From NCBI RefSeq assembly GCF_000018685.1, contig NC_010001.1, positions 4,497,501 through 4,561,500 on the forward strand: a DNA stretch of 64,000 nt, given 5' to 3'. How positions within the stretch are numbered: position 1 is the stretch's first letter; each line of letters starts with the position of its first letter. Both the position numbers and the translations under genes were made by a program. Source of the DNA: Lachnoclostridium phytofermentans ISDg. Lineage in GTDB: Bacteria; Bacillota; Clostridia; Lachnospirales; Lachnospiraceae. Below the pieces are notes generated by a model. The model was not told the DNA's origin. It saw nothing but the letters and a program-made list of their open reading frames with translations, and searched no databases. Below, piece by piece: positions 1 to 8,541 of this stretch.

Positions 1-98
1 AAGTTACGTCCACCTTTAACAACCTTTGTTACACGCTTAATGTTAACTACTTTATCTTCTAACTCTAATTGAGTAGCATCAACGATTGTACGTTTCAT
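1..98 (-). CDS. rpsE: 30S ribosomal protein S5, N-terminal fragment
   Basis: The first 32 codons of S5 are present (starting MKRTIVDATQLELEDK and reaching VTKVVKGGRN) and the gene runs off the window edge. S5 is a small-subunit protein that helps proofreading at the decoding site. The ATG at 98 is preceded by a GGAGGAG ribosome binding site at about 101-107. It follows rplR by 16 bases, the standard spc-operon order. Only the N-terminal arm is visible, so the double-stranded RNA binding domain cannot be checked. Confidence 0.93.
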   Translation of the reverse strand, partial: MKRTIVDATQLELEDKVVNIKRVTKVVKGGRN

Positions 99-114
99 GT
101 GTTCTCCTCCTTAC

Positions 115-483
115 TTAGAAATTAAGACCAGCTTCTCTAGCTGCTTCTGCTAATGCCTGAACTTTACCCTGATATATGAATCCGCCTCTATCAAAAACAA
201 CAGTTGTGATACCTTTTTCAAGAGCTTTCTTAGCGATTACAGTACCGAGCATTGCTGCTGCAGCAACATCGTTTGTCTTCTCAAGTTCTGCTTTTACACC
301 TTTTTCAAGTGTGGAAGCTGAAACTAAGGTATTTCCTACTGTATCGTCAATGATCTGAGCGTACATATGGTTGTTACTTCTAAACACAGCTAAACGTGGT
401 CTTGTAGGAGTACCGGAGAAACGATTACGTATTCTATTGTGTTTTTTAATACGAACTTCTGATTTATTAACTTTCTTAACCAT
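115..483 (-). CDS. rplR: 50S ribosomal protein L18
   Basis: L18 binds 5S rRNA and helps place it in the large subunit. The protein has 122 residues, the usual bacterial length, with a basic N-terminus (KKHNRIRNRFSGT) and the typical GTPTRPRLAVFRSNNHMYAQ block (RPRL.V.RSN.H.YAQ.IDD), ending in AAREAGLNF. A GGGAGGAGAG binding site precedes the ATG. It lies 17 bases after rplF and 16 before rpsE in the spc operon and is presumably co-transcribed with them. Confidence 0.98.
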   Translation of the reverse strand: MVKKVNKSEVRIKKHNRIRNRFSGTPTRPRLAVFRSNNHMYAQIIDDTVGNTLVSASTLEKGVKAELEKTNDVAAAAMLGTVIAKKALEKGITTVVFDRGGFIYQGKVQALAEAAREAGLNF

Positions 484-500
484 TATTATCTCTCCTCCCT

Positions 501-1043
501 TTACTTCTTACCAGTCTTACCAACTTTACGTCTGATCACTTCATCAGAATACTTAATTCCCTTGCCCTTATATGGTTCAGGTCTTCTCTTGTCTCTGATT
601 TCAGCAGCATATTGGCCAACTTTTTCTTTATCGATACCTTTAACGGTGATTTTGTTCTGACCTTCAAGAATGGTTTCAACACCTTCTGGGTCTTTCATAA
701 CTACTGGATGTGAATATCCAAGAGTTAATGTAAGCTCCTTACCGTTCTTTGCAGCTCTGTAACCAACACCGTTGATTTCGAGAACTTTCTGATAACCAGT
801 TGTTACACCAGTTACCATATTAGCGATTAATGTTCTTGTAAGACCATGTAAAGATTTCATTCTCTTTAATTCGTTTGGTCTTGTAACAACAACTGTATCG
901 CCTTCTACTTTAATATCCATCTCTGCAGGTAACACTCTATCAAGTGTTCCATTAGGACCTTTTACAGTCACTTTATTATTTTCTGCAACTTCAACAGTAA
1001 CACCTGCTGGAATCGCGATTGGCATTCTTCCTATACGTGACAT
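501..1043 (-). CDS. rplF: 50S ribosomal protein L6
   Basis: L6 has 180 residues, the family length, and binds 23S rRNA near the factor-binding centre. It starts MSRIGRMPIAIPAGV, has the two-fold repeated L6 fold and the C-terminal signature block PEPYKGKGIKY. AAGGAGG sits 7 bases before the ATG. It is unusual in being separated from rpsH by a 253-base spacer, where spc-operon genes normally lie within tens of bases of each other. Confidence 0.98.
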   Translation of the reverse strand: MSRIGRMPIAIPAGVTVEVAENNKVTVKGPNGTLDRVLPAEMDIKVEGDTVVVTRPNELKRMKSLHGLTRTLIANMVTGVTTGYQKVLEINGVGYRAAKNGKELTLTLGYSHPVVMKDPEGVETILEGQNKITVKGIDKEKVGQYAAEIRDKRRPEPYKGKGIKYSDEVIRRKVGKTGKK

Positions 1044-1296
1044 GCCCGTACCTCCTTAAGTTATAGTGAAATGTGAACCTCTTTGATTCACAATTCAGAC
1101 TCGTTTGACAGTCTAATCACTGTCCCCATAGAAAAGAGTATCTAATGGGATCAGGAAACCCGAAAAGACTTCTTTTCTTTGAAAGAAAATTCTAAACTTA
1201 CAAACAGGCTATTTATATTATTTTGCTCTTAGATTACTCTACGAACGTAATAACGAATTATCTCGTTATTTCCATTTTACTACATTCAGCTAATAA
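1044..1296 (-). other. long intercistronic spacer between rpsH and rplF
   Basis: This is a 253-base stretch inside the spc operon without a credible gene; the overlapping plus-strand frame at 1223-1435 lies mostly antisense to rpsH. I see no clear terminator with a U-tract and no promoter close to consensus. Short partial repeats of the rpsH 3' end (TTAGC..ATG..GGTAA-like) occur just after its stop but are weak. Its length is the odd feature. Confidence 0.5.
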
Positions 1297-1698
1297 TTAC
1301 CAGATGAATGCTAAAACTTCTCCGCCTACGTTAGCATTTCTTGCTGCTTTATCTGTAAGAACACCTTTGTTAGTGGAGATAATTGCTACGCCTAAGCCAC
1401 CAAGAACTCTTGGAAGTTCTGTGCTGTTAGCATAAACACGAAGACCTGGCTTGGAAATTCTCTTAAGGCCAGTAATAACCTTCTCATTCTTGTCTTTACC
1501 GTACTTTAATGTAATGTGGATTGTCTTGAAGCTACCAACTTCTTCAATCTCAAAGCTCTTGATGTAACCTTCCTTTAAGAGGATTTCAGCAATAGCAATT
1601 TTCATCTTAGAAGCAGGTACATCTACTGTATCATGTTTCGCAGTATTTGCATTACGAATTCTTGTAAGCATATCTGCAATTGGATCGCTCATTGTCAT
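1297..1698 (-). CDS. rpsH: 30S ribosomal protein S8
   Basis: S8 has 133 residues and binds the central domain of 16S rRNA; in many bacteria it is the translational repressor of the spc operon. The start MTMSDPIADMLTRIRNA and the C-terminal block GVLTDKAARNANVGGEVL are typical. The ATG at 1698 has AAAGGAGG nine bases upstream, which favours it over the second ATG two codons later. It sits between rpsN and the long spacer before rplF. Confidence 0.98.
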   Translation of the reverse strand: MTMSDPIADMLTRIRNANTAKHDTVDVPASKMKIAIAEILLKEGYIKSFEIEEVGSFKTIHITLKYGKDKNEKVITGLKRISKPGLRVYANSTELPRVLGGLGVAIISTNKGVLTDKAARNANVGGEVLAFIW

Positions 1699-1721
1699 TT
1701 AAATTTGCCTCCTTTCTTAAA

Positions 1722-1907
1722 CTACCAGCTTGCTTTTTTAACACCTGGTATTTGTCCCTTATATGCTAACTCACGGAAGCAAATTCTGCAGATTCCGTAT
1801 TTTCTTAAGTAAGCATGAGGACGGCCACAGATTCTACAACGATTGTATTCTCTCGTTGAGAATTTCTGTGTCTTCTGTTGCTTTATTTTCATTGACGTTT
1901 TAGCCAT
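1722..1907 (-). CDS. rpsN: 30S ribosomal protein S14, zinc-binding type
   Basis: S14 has 61 residues, the short zinc-binding (C+) form. Two CxxC pairs, in CRICGRPHAYLRKYGICRIC, bind the zinc ion. It acts in the head of the 30S subunit. AAGGAGG precedes the ATG. It lies between rplE and rpsH as in other Firmicutes. The family includes zinc-free paralogues used under zinc starvation; none is seen in this window. Confidence 0.98.
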   Translation of the reverse strand: MAKTSMKIKQQKTQKFSTREYNRCRICGRPHAYLRKYGICRICFRELAYKGQIPGVKKASW

Positions 1908-1923
1908 GGAATTCCCTCCTTAA

Positions 1924-2463
1924 CTATTTGCTAAATGGCATACCGAATAATGTCAGTAATTCACGAGCTTCTTCATCGGTCTTGGCAGTTGTTACGAAAA
2001 TAACATCCATACCACGAACCTTGTCTACCTTATCGTATTCGATTTCAGGGAATATTAACTGCTCTTTTACACCAAGTGCATAATTACCTCTACCATCGAA
2101 TGCATTTGGATTAACACCTCTAAAGTCACGAACTCGAGGGAGTGCTAAGTTAATAAGACGATCAGCGAATTCATACATCTTTTCGCCTCTTAAAGTAACT
2201 TTACAGCCAATAGCCACGCCTTCTCTAAGTTTAAAGTTAGCAACTGACTTTCTAGCTTTTGTAATAACAGCTTTCTGACCAGCGATAATCTCCATATCTT
2301 TTACTGCTGCTTCAAGAGCCTTCGCATTGTCTTTAGCTTCACCAACACCCATGTTGATTACGATTTTATCAAGCTTTGGAATCTGCATCTCGTTCTTGTA
2401 ACCGAACTTCTTCTGCATACCAGCCATAATTTCATTTTTGTAAATTTCTTTTAAACGAGTCAA
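1924..2463 (-). CDS. rplE: 50S ribosomal protein L5
   Basis: L5 has 179 residues and binds 5S rRNA and the P-site tRNA. It starts MTRLKEIYKNEI and carries the typical KLDKIVINMGVGEA and VKEQLIFPEI blocks. The start codon is TTG, because no ATG fits the conserved N-terminus; GAGGAGG lies nine bases upstream. A TTG start in an abundant ribosomal protein is unusual but well supported here. It sits 24 bases after rplX and 16 before rpsN. Confidence 0.97.
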   Translation of the reverse strand: MTRLKEIYKNEIMAGMQKKFGYKNEMQIPKLDKIVINMGVGEAKDNAKALEAAVKDMEIIAGQKAVITKARKSVANFKLREGVAIGCKVTLRGEKMYEFADRLINLALPRVRDFRGVNPNAFDGRGNYALGVKEQLIFPEIEYDKVDKVRGMDVIFVTTAKTDEEARELLTLFGMPFSK

Positions 2464-2487
2464 CTGAAATGACCTCCTCTCTTAGAA

Positions 2488-2805
2488 TTAGTCAATAATA
2501 TCTCCTGTTGCCTTAGCAACACGAACCTTCTTCTGGCCATTCTTACCATCAACAGTAGTAAAGCCGATTCTGGTTGTTTTACCCTTCTGCACGTACATTA
2601 CGTTAGATGCATCGATAGGTGCTTCCTGATGGATAATTCCACCCTTTGGATTAGCCTGAGATGCCTTGCTGTGCTTGGTAATTGTATTTACACCTTCAAC
2701 TAAAACTTTGCCATTGGAAACGGAAATTACTTTTCCTTCTTTTCCCTTGTCTTTACCAGCGATAACCTTAACGCTATCGCCCTTTTTAATCTTTGTAGTT
2801 GCCAT
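2488..2805 (-). CDS. rplX: 50S ribosomal protein L24
   Basis: L24 has 105 residues and is an assembly-initiator protein that binds the 5' end of 23S rRNA. A KOW motif occupies the N-terminus (KKGDSVKVIAGKDKGKEGKV), followed by GVNTITKHSKASQANPKGGI. GGGAGG precedes the ATG. It lies between rplN and rplE in the standard order, so it is presumably translated from the long S10-spc transcript. Confidence 0.98.
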   Translation of the reverse strand: MATTKIKKGDSVKVIAGKDKGKEGKVISVSNGKVLVEGVNTITKHSKASQANPKGGIIHQEAPIDASNVMYVQKGKTTRIGFTTVDGKNGQKKVRVAKATGDIID

Positions 2806-2819
2806 GCGTCGACACCTCC

Positions 2820-3188
2820 CTATAATACTTCTGGTGCTAATGAAACGATTTTCATGAATTGCTTTTCTCTCAATTCTCTAGCTACTGGTCCAAAGATACG
2901 AGTTCCCTTAGGGTTCTTGTCGTCTTTGATGATTACGGCAGCGTTCTCGTCGAATCTGATGTAGGAACCATCCTTACGGCGAGCTCCCTTTACAGTACGA
3001 ACAACAACAGCCTTTACAACATCACCTTTCTTAACAACTCCGCCTGGTGTTGCATCTTTAACGGAAGCTACGATGATGTCACCGATATTCGCATATCTTC
3101 TGGTTGAACCGCCCATAACGCGAATGCATAATAATTCTTTTGCACCGCTATTGTCGGCAACCTTAAGTCTGGATTCTGATTGTATCAT
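2820..3188 (-). CDS. rplN: 50S ribosomal protein L14
   Basis: L14 has 122 residues, the near-invariant family length, and forms part of bridge B5/B8 to the 30S subunit. It begins [20 protein letters not shown] and shows [14 protein letters not shown] and the block [20 protein letters not shown] sits before the ATG. It lies 60 bases after rpsQ and 14 before rplX. Confidence 0.98.
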
Positions 3189-3248
3189 GTCCGATACTCC
3201 TTTCTCAATTTAAGAGTAACAATTTTACAAGCCGATCTTGTAAACGAA

Positions 3249-3506
3249 TTATTTTGCCTTCTCAATAATTTCAACAAGTCTCCATCTCTTATCTTTAGAT
3301 AATGGTCTTGTCTCCATAACTTTTACTCTATCACCAATCTGGCATTCGTTGTTCTCATCATGAGCTTTTAACTTATAAGTTCTCTTTACGATTTTGCCAT
3401 AAAGAGGATGCTTTACGTTATCTACTACTGCAACAACGATTGTCTTATCCATCTTATCACTTACTACTTTACCAGTACGTGTTTTTCTGAGATTTCTTTC
3501 TACCAC
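3249..3506 (-). CDS. rpsQ: 30S ribosomal protein S17
   Basis: S17 has 85 residues and binds the 5' domain of 16S rRNA. Typical blocks are GKVVSDKMDKTIVVAV, HPLYGKIVKRT and KAHDENNECQIGDRV. The start codon is GTG at 3506 with AAAGGAG seven bases upstream; no nearer ATG fits. It is flanked by rpmC and rplN, the standard order, with 60-64 base spacers on both sides. Confidence 0.97.
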   Translation of the reverse strand: MVERNLRKTRTGKVVSDKMDKTIVVAVVDNVKHPLYGKIVKRTYKLKAHDENNECQIGDRVKVMETRPLSKDKRWRLVEIIEKAK

Positions 3507-3570
3507 AGCAATACTCCTTTCTATAACCCTTACCTAGTATCCAGCTAAGGTTTATTCGTCACTGTCTATA

Positions 3571-3780
3571 TTAGTTAGCAGCCTTTGCCTTCTGTGAGAT
3601 CACAGTCTGAATTCTTGCGATGTTTTTTCTAACATCCTTAATTCTGCTTGTGTTATCTAACTGATTTGTTGCGTTCTGGAATCTTAAATTGAAAAGTTCC
3701 TTCTTAGCAGCTACTAATGTCTCATTCAACTCTGTAGTTGACTTAGCCTGTAATTCTTCTACATACTTATTAGTTTTCAC
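3571..3780 (-). CDS. rpmC: 50S ribosomal protein L29
   Basis: L29 lies near the nascent peptide exit tunnel and contributes to the docking site for trigger factor. It is a small helical protein with the block [21 protein letters not shown] place the start at the GTG at 3780 (69 residues, [10 protein letters not shown]), because AAGGAGG lies eight bases upstream; the in-frame GTG at 3789 directly abuts that site. The gene overlaps the end of rplP by 11 bases, so its ribosome binding site lies inside rplP and translation is probably coupled. Confidence 0.94.
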
Positions 3781-4207
3781 TGCCCGCACCTCCTTCTAAA
3801 TCTGCGCGAGAAACGATCTTGCACTTGACCGGTAATTTATGAGTAGCAAGACGAAGAGCTTCTCTAGCAGTTTCTTCTGCAACGCCAGCGATTTCAAACA
3901 TTACACGACCTGGCTTAACTACAGCTACCCAATACTCTAAAGAACCTTTACCGGAACCCATACGAGTTTCTGCTGGTTTTGTTGTTACAGGTTTATCAGG
4001 GAAAATTTTAATCCAAACCTTACCACCACGTTTAATGTAACGTGTCATCGCGATACGGGCAGCTTCAATCTGGTTGGACTTAATCCATGCTGATTCCATT
4101 GCTACGATACCATATTCACCGTGGGAGATAGTGTTACCTCTCATAGCTTTTCCTGCCATACTGCCACGGAATTGCTTACGGCGCTTAACTCTCTTTGGCA
4201 TTAACAT
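3770..4207 (-). CDS. rplP: 50S ribosomal protein L16
   Basis: L16 has 145 residues and organises the A-site region of the 50S subunit. It begins [15 protein letters not shown] and has [10 protein letters not shown] and [13 protein letters not shown]. Its ATG shares one base with the rpsC stop (TAATG). GGAGCG lies about nine bases upstream, inside rpsC. The last codons overlap the start of rpmC. The tight packing contrasts with the long gaps elsewhere in this operon. Confidence 0.98.
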
Positions 4208-4866
4208 TATTTATCGCTCCCTTCCTTTTTGTTTCCCTTTGTTGGAAGAACTTCACCGTGGTAGATCCAAGCTTTAACGCCTAATTTACCAAAAGTTGTA
4301 TCTGCTTCTGCGAAACCGTAATCGATATCTGCACGAAGTGTCTGTAGTGGAATAGTACCCTCACTATAGAACTCAGTACGAGCCATATCTGCTCCGCCAA
4401 GACGACCGGAAACTGCTGTCTTAATACCCTTTGCACCAGATCTCATAGTTCTGGACATGGTAGATTTCATCGCTCTTCTGAAAGAAATACGGTTCTCAAG
4501 CTGAGCTGCAATGCTTTCTGCTACTAATTGAGCACATACATCTGGCTTCTTGATTTCCTTAATTTCAAGGTTTAATTTCTTTGTTGTATACTGAGTAATT
4601 TCAACCTTTAATTTCTCGATTTCAGCACCGCCTTTACCAATTACTACACCTGGCTTAGCTGTGTGGATAATAACTTTTAATTTATCGGAAGCGCGCTCAA
4701 TTTCGATCTTAGCAACGCCTGCGCTGTATAACTTCTTTTTTAAGTAGGTTCTGATATTGTAGTCTTCTACTAAGTTATCTGCAAAATCTGCTTCCGCATA
4801 CCATCTTGAGTCCCAGTCATTGATAACTCCGACTCTTAAGCCATGAGGATTAACTTTTTGTCCCAT
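4207..4866 (-). CDS. rpsC: 30S ribosomal protein S3
   Basis: S3 has 219 residues and lines the mRNA entry tunnel, where it has helicase activity together with S4 and S5. It begins [14 protein letters not shown], has a KH domain with [11 protein letters not shown], and a C-terminal domain with [25 protein letters not shown] precedes the ATG. It overlaps rplP by one base and follows rplV by 11 bases. Confidence 0.98.
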
Positions 4867-4877
4867 GATTGCCCTCC

Positions 4878-5264
4878 TTATCTTTCATTAAGCACGATTG
4901 TGATATGGCTTAATCTCTTTAAGATTCTGTAAGCTCTACCCTGTGCTCTTGGTTTGATTCTCTTCATTGTAGGTGCGCAACCTGCGTAGCACTCTTCAAT
5001 GTAAAGTTTGGATACGTCCATACCATTGTTGTTCTCAGCGTTTGCGATCGCTGATTTTAATAATTTCTCTATTAAAGTTGAAGCATATCTTGGGTTGTAT
5101 GCTAAAATACCAAGTGCTGTCTGTACATCCTTGCCTCTGACTGCATCAAGAACGAAACATGCCTTCTGAACGGAAACTCTAGCGTAAGATAACTTCGCGC
5201 TTGGTCTAGTGTCCTTATTCGCATTTCTTTCTCTCTTAATCTGGGATCTATGTCCTCTTGCCAT
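4878..5264 (-). CDS. rplV: 50S ribosomal protein L22
   Basis: L22 has 128 residues; its beta-hairpin lines the exit tunnel and touches the macrolide site. Typical blocks are SYARVSVQKACFVLDAVRGK, GCAPTMKRIKPRAQGRAYRI and a C-terminal THITIVL-like end (SHITIVLNER). The beta-hairpin region shows no insertion or deletion of the kind linked to macrolide resistance. AAAGGAGG precedes the ATG. A 233-base spacer separates it from rpsS. Confidence 0.97.
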   Translation of the reverse strand: MARGHRSQIKRERNANKDTRPSAKLSYARVSVQKACFVLDAVRGKDVQTALGILAYNPRYASTLIEKLLKSAIANAENNNGMDVSKLYIEECYAGCAPTMKRIKPRAQGRAYRILKRLSHITIVLNER

Positions 5265-5465
5265 GGATGATACCTCCTTTCAAAATTTAACGGCTCTCCG
5301 TTACTTCTCTTCCTGCAGAACTATTACTATAACACTCTGCAACTATTTTTTTGAGTGATTCACAAAAAGTTAAGGGAAAGACTACTTCTTAGCCTTACAC
5401 TCTTCGTTCTTCACTATTCTATTTTTCAAAGTCTGTTCGTTTATCGCGACTGCGAACCACTACCA

Positions 5466-5507
5466 GAAAGCAATTTCAAGAAATTACTTTCGAGAAATTA
5501 TTTTCTT
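5466..5507 (-). repeat. 14-bp tandem repeat, three copies, spanning the rpsS stop codon
   Basis: Three 14-base units stand head to tail on the plus strand: GAAAGCAATTTCAA (5466), GAAATTACTTTCGA (5480) and GAAATTATTTTCTT (5494). The third unit contains the rpsS stop codon and last codons. The array opens the unusual 233-base gap before rplV and looks like slippage duplication of the 3' end of the gene. The rest of the gap (5265-5465) holds no gene or terminator that I can support. Confidence 0.8.
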
Positions 5508-5776
5508 GACTTCTTCTCGTCCTTACCATGTCCACGGAAAGTTCTTGTTGCAACAAACTCACCAAGTTTGTGACCTACCATATCCTCAGTAACATATACT
5601 GGAACATGTCTTCTTCCATCATGAACAGCGATTGTATGAGAAACCATCTGTGGGAAAATTGTAGAACGACGTGACCAAGTTTTGATAACAGTCTTGCTAC
5701 CAGTCTTATTCAAGTCATCAACTTTCTTAAGTAAATGGTCATCTGCAAATGGTCCCTTCTTTAATGAACGTGCCAT
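5498..5776 (-). CDS. rpsS: 30S ribosomal protein S19
   Basis: S19 has 92 residues and sits at the head of the 30S subunit, contacting the A-site tRNA and bridge B1a. It begins MARSLKKGPFADDHL and has TWSRRSTIFPQMVSHTIAVH and GHKLGEFVATRTFRGH. AAAGGAGG precedes the ATG. It follows rplB by 18 bases. Its final codons form one unit of a 14-bp tandem repeat, and a long spacer follows. Confidence 0.98.
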   Translation of the reverse strand: MARSLKKGPFADDHLLKKVDDLNKTGSKTVIKTWSRRSTIFPQMVSHTIAVHDGRRHVPVYVTEDMVGHKLGEFVATRTFRGHGKDEKKSRK

Positions 5777-5794
5777 ATAGGTTCAACCTCCTTT

Positions 5795-6640
5795 TTACTT
5801 TGATAATGCCTTACCGTCTCTTCTTCTCATGATCATTTTGTTAGACTGCTTATTCTTCTTACGAGTCTTAAGACCAAGTGCTGGTTTACCCCAAGGAGTA
5901 ACAGGGCCCGGACGACCGATACCTGTCTTACCTTCACCACCACCATGTGGATGGTCATTAGGGTTCATTACAGAACCACGAACGGTAGGTCTAATACCCA
6001 TATGACGTACACGACCAGCTTTACCAAGTGTTACTAACTCATGATCGATATTACCAACCTGACCGAGTGTTGCACGGCAGCTAATTGGTACCATTCTCAT
6101 TTCGCCAGATGGTAATCTAAGTGTTGCATACTTACCTTCTCTAGCCATTAACTGAGCAGAATTACCTGCAGAACGAACTAACTGTCCACCCTTACCAGGA
6201 TATAACTCAATGTTGTGAATTTGAGAACCTACTGGAATGTTAGCAAGTGGTAAGCAGTTACCAACTTTAATTTCAGCAGTTGCTCCATTCATAACTGTCT
6301 GACCAACTTGTAAACCGTTTGGTGCTAAGATATATGCTTTCTCACCATCTGCATAACAGATAAGTGCGATATTTGCTGTTCTGTTTGGATCATATTCAAT
6401 TGTCTTAACAACAGCTGAAATACCATCTTTTTTTCTCTTAAAGTCGATGATTCTGTATTTTCTTCTAGAACCACCACCTTGGTGTCTTACTGTAATCTTT
6501 CCTTGATTGTTACGACCAGCATTCTTCTTTAAAGAAACCACTAAGGATTTCTCAGGTGTAGAAGTTGTAATCTCTGCAAAATCGGAGCCGGTCATATGTC
6601 TTCTGGAAGGTGTATATGGGTTAAAGGTTTTAATTCCCAT
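5795..6640 (-). CDS. rplB: 50S ribosomal protein L2
   Basis: L2 is a core peptidyl-transferase-centre protein. I place the start at the ATG at 6640 (281 residues, MGIKTFNPYTPSRRHMTG): this matches the conserved family N-terminus and AAAGGAG lies eight bases upstream, although the frame stays open for another 35 codons. It has GGGSRRKYRIIDF, VGNCLPLANIPVG and the C-terminal block MNPNDHPHGGGEG with the conserved functional His. The gene follows a 180-base spacer after rplW. Confidence 0.97.
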   Translation of the reverse strand: MGIKTFNPYTPSRRHMTGSDFAEITTSTPEKSLVVSLKKNAGRNNQGKITVRHQGGGSRRKYRIIDFKRKKDGISAVVKTIEYDPNRTANIALICYADGEKAYILAPNGLQVGQTVMNGATAEIKVGNCLPLANIPVGSQIHNIELYPGKGGQLVRSAGNSAQLMAREGKYATLRLPSGEMRMVPISCRATLGQVGNIDHELVTLGKAGRVRHMGIRPTVRGSVMNPNDHPHGGGEGKTGIGRPGPVTPWGKPALGLKTRKKNKQSNKMIMRRRDGKALSK

Positions 6641-6820
6641 GGTACTATCTCCTTTCGTTACGCTCCATACGCAATAGTTATTTTCAACAAGCTTCGACTT
6701 CTTGTTGAAGTTATCAGCAGTCATTTTCACTGCTATAGGATGCAAAAAACATTAAAAAGCAATGTCCTTGCTTATCTGCGTCTATCTTCACGCAATTGCT
6801 TTAGCAATTTGCTGTAATTC
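6641..6820 (-). other. 180-base structured spacer between rplW and rplB
   Basis: This intercistronic gap is long for the S10 operon. It contains inverted repeats, among them TCAACAAG paired with CTTGTTGA at about 6683-6706, and GCAATTGC near GCAATTTGC at about 6792-6812, just after the rplW stop. None is followed by a convincing U-tract on the minus strand, so I do not call a terminator. No promoter close to consensus was found. Confidence 0.45.
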
Positions 6821-7120
6821 TTACAGACCTGTGAAGATTTCGATTTCAGCACTGTCAGCTGTTAACTGAACAATTGCTTTCTTAGTTTTAGAAGTTTTAC
6901 CAGATGTGTTTCCACGTCTGCGGTTCTTACCTTCTAAATTCATTGTGTTTACGCTTGCTACCTTAGTGCCGGCAAACATCTTCTCTACAGCCTCTTTAAC
7001 CTGAGTCTTAGTAGCTTCTGGATGAACGGAGAAGGAATACTTCTTTTCGCTCATAGAATTCATACTCTTCTCAGTTACGATTGGCTTGAGTATAACATCA
7101 TAATATTTTAAATTAGCCAT
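6821..7120 (-). CDS. rplW: 50S ribosomal protein L23
   Basis: L23 has 99 residues and sits at the polypeptide exit, where it docks trigger factor and SRP. It begins MANLKYYDVILKPIVTEKSM; VTEKS is the family signature. It has EKMFAGTKVASVNTMN and a basic loop KNRRRGNTSGKTSKTKK. It shares one base with the rplD stop (TAATG), and its binding site GAGGAGG lies inside rplD, which suggests coupled translation. A 180-base spacer follows. Confidence 0.98.
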   Translation of the reverse strand: MANLKYYDVILKPIVTEKSMNSMSEKKYSFSVHPEATKTQVKEAVEKMFAGTKVASVNTMNLEGKNRRRGNTSGKTSKTKKAIVQLTADSAEIEIFTGL

Positions 7121-7740
7121 TATGCGTACACCTCCTCAATCTGTGCCACTGCATCCTTGGTAATTACTAAGGTATCATACTTTACAATGTCATATACATT
7201 GATAGCGTTTGATGTTGCTGTTCTTACCGTTGGAATGTTTCTTGCAGAAAGGATTACATTCTCATCCTTCTTGTCAAGAACTACTAATGCTTTGTTAACT
7301 TTTAAGTTTTCAAGTACAGCCTTGAACTTCTTTGTCTTAATTTCATCCATGTTCATGGAATCTAATACGATTAACTTCTGAGCTTCAACTCTGGATGTTA
7401 AAGCAGATTTGATAGCTAAAGATTTCTCTTTTCTATTCATCTTGAAAGAGTAATCTCTTGGCTTTGGAGCAAATACAACGCCGCCGCCTTTCCACTGTGG
7501 AGATCTTGTTGAACCCTGTCTTGCATGGCCAGTTCCCTTCTGTCTCCAAGGCTTTCTTCCGCCGCCGCTCACTTCTGCGCGAGTCTTTGCGCTCTGTGTG
7601 CCCTGACGTTTGTTAGCAAGCTGGCTAACTACAGCCATGTGCATTAAATGCTCATTTACTTCTACTCCAAAGATAGCATCGTTAAGTTCTAATGAACCAA
7701 CTTCTTTACCTTCTATATTATAAACCTTTACATTTGCCAT
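7120..7740 (-). CDS. rplD: 50S ribosomal protein L4
   Basis: L4 has 206 residues; its extended loop lines the exit tunnel. It has KRQGTQSAKTRAEVSGGG followed by RKPWRQKGTGHARQGS, the tunnel loop, and RSPQWKGGGVVFAPKPRDY. In E. coli L4 also represses its own operon through a leader hairpin; whether it does so here is unknown, though this operon does have a leader of about 300 bases. AAGGAGG precedes the ATG. It overlaps rplW by one base. Confidence 0.98.
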   Translation of the reverse strand: MANVKVYNIEGKEVGSLELNDAIFGVEVNEHLMHMAVVSQLANKRQGTQSAKTRAEVSGGGRKPWRQKGTGHARQGSTRSPQWKGGGVVFAPKPRDYSFKMNRKEKSLAIKSALTSRVEAQKLIVLDSMNMDEIKTKKFKAVLENLKVNKALVVLDKKDENVILSARNIPTVRTATSNAINVYDIVKYDTLVITKDAVAQIEEVYA

Positions 7741-7768
7741 TCTAGTGTTCCTCCTTTCTTAAAGCTTT

Positions 7769-8404
7769 CTACTTACCGCTCTTAACTGTTTCCTTTAACA
7801 TTATCATAGCCTTCTTTGGTCCTGGAACAGCACCTTTAACTAAGATAAGGTTATTGTCAACATCAATTTTGACTACTTCAAGGTTCTGTACTGTAACTTT
7901 TACGTTACCCATTTGACCAGGCATGTGCTTTCCTTTGAATACACGACCAGGTGTTGTAGCAGCACCGTTAGAACCAGCATGTCTGTGGAACTTTGAACCG
8001 TGGCCCATAGGTCCTCTGGATAATCCGTGACGCTTAATAGCACCCTGGAATCCCTTACCCTTAGAAGTTCCAGTAGCATCAATCTTATCACCTGCAGTGA
8101 AGATGTCTACCTTAATTTCTTGACCTACAGTGTAGTCTGCAGCGTTTTCGAATCTGAACTCTTTAAGAAATCTCTTATTTGCAACACCTGCTTTTGCAAA
8201 GTGTCCCTTTTGTGGCTTGTTAACAAGTGTTTCTCTGATGTCGCCAAAGCCAACCTGTACTGCTGCGTATCCGTCGTTATCTACAGTTTTAACCTGAGTA
8301 ACTGCACATGGACCAGCTTGCAATACTGTTACTGGAGTTAAAACTCCATTTTCATTGAAGATTTGAGTCATACCAATCTTCGTAGCTAATATTGCTTTCT
8401 TCAT
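7769..8404 (-). CDS. rplC: 50S ribosomal protein L3
   Basis: L3 has 211 residues and initiates 50S assembly; its loop reaches the peptidyl transferase centre. It begins [16 protein letters not shown] and has [30 protein letters not shown] and [30 protein letters not shown] precedes the ATG. It follows a 191-base spacer after rpsJ, much of which looks like a duplication of the rpsJ 3' end plus AT-rich sequence. Confidence 0.98.
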
Positions 8405-8541
8405 TACTTTTTACCTCCTGTTAATCTACAGCGGATTATGCTGTTTGCATAATCATCCTAGATGGTCTTATACCGGAAGTTTCCTAATATATAAACCCTA
8501 AGGATTATTACCTGAAATTTTGTTTGCATTAAGATTTTAAC

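Noticed and set aside
6641..6745. N-terminal extension of L2
   Set aside because: The family begins MGIKTFNP and the AAAGGAG site points to the ATG at 6640.
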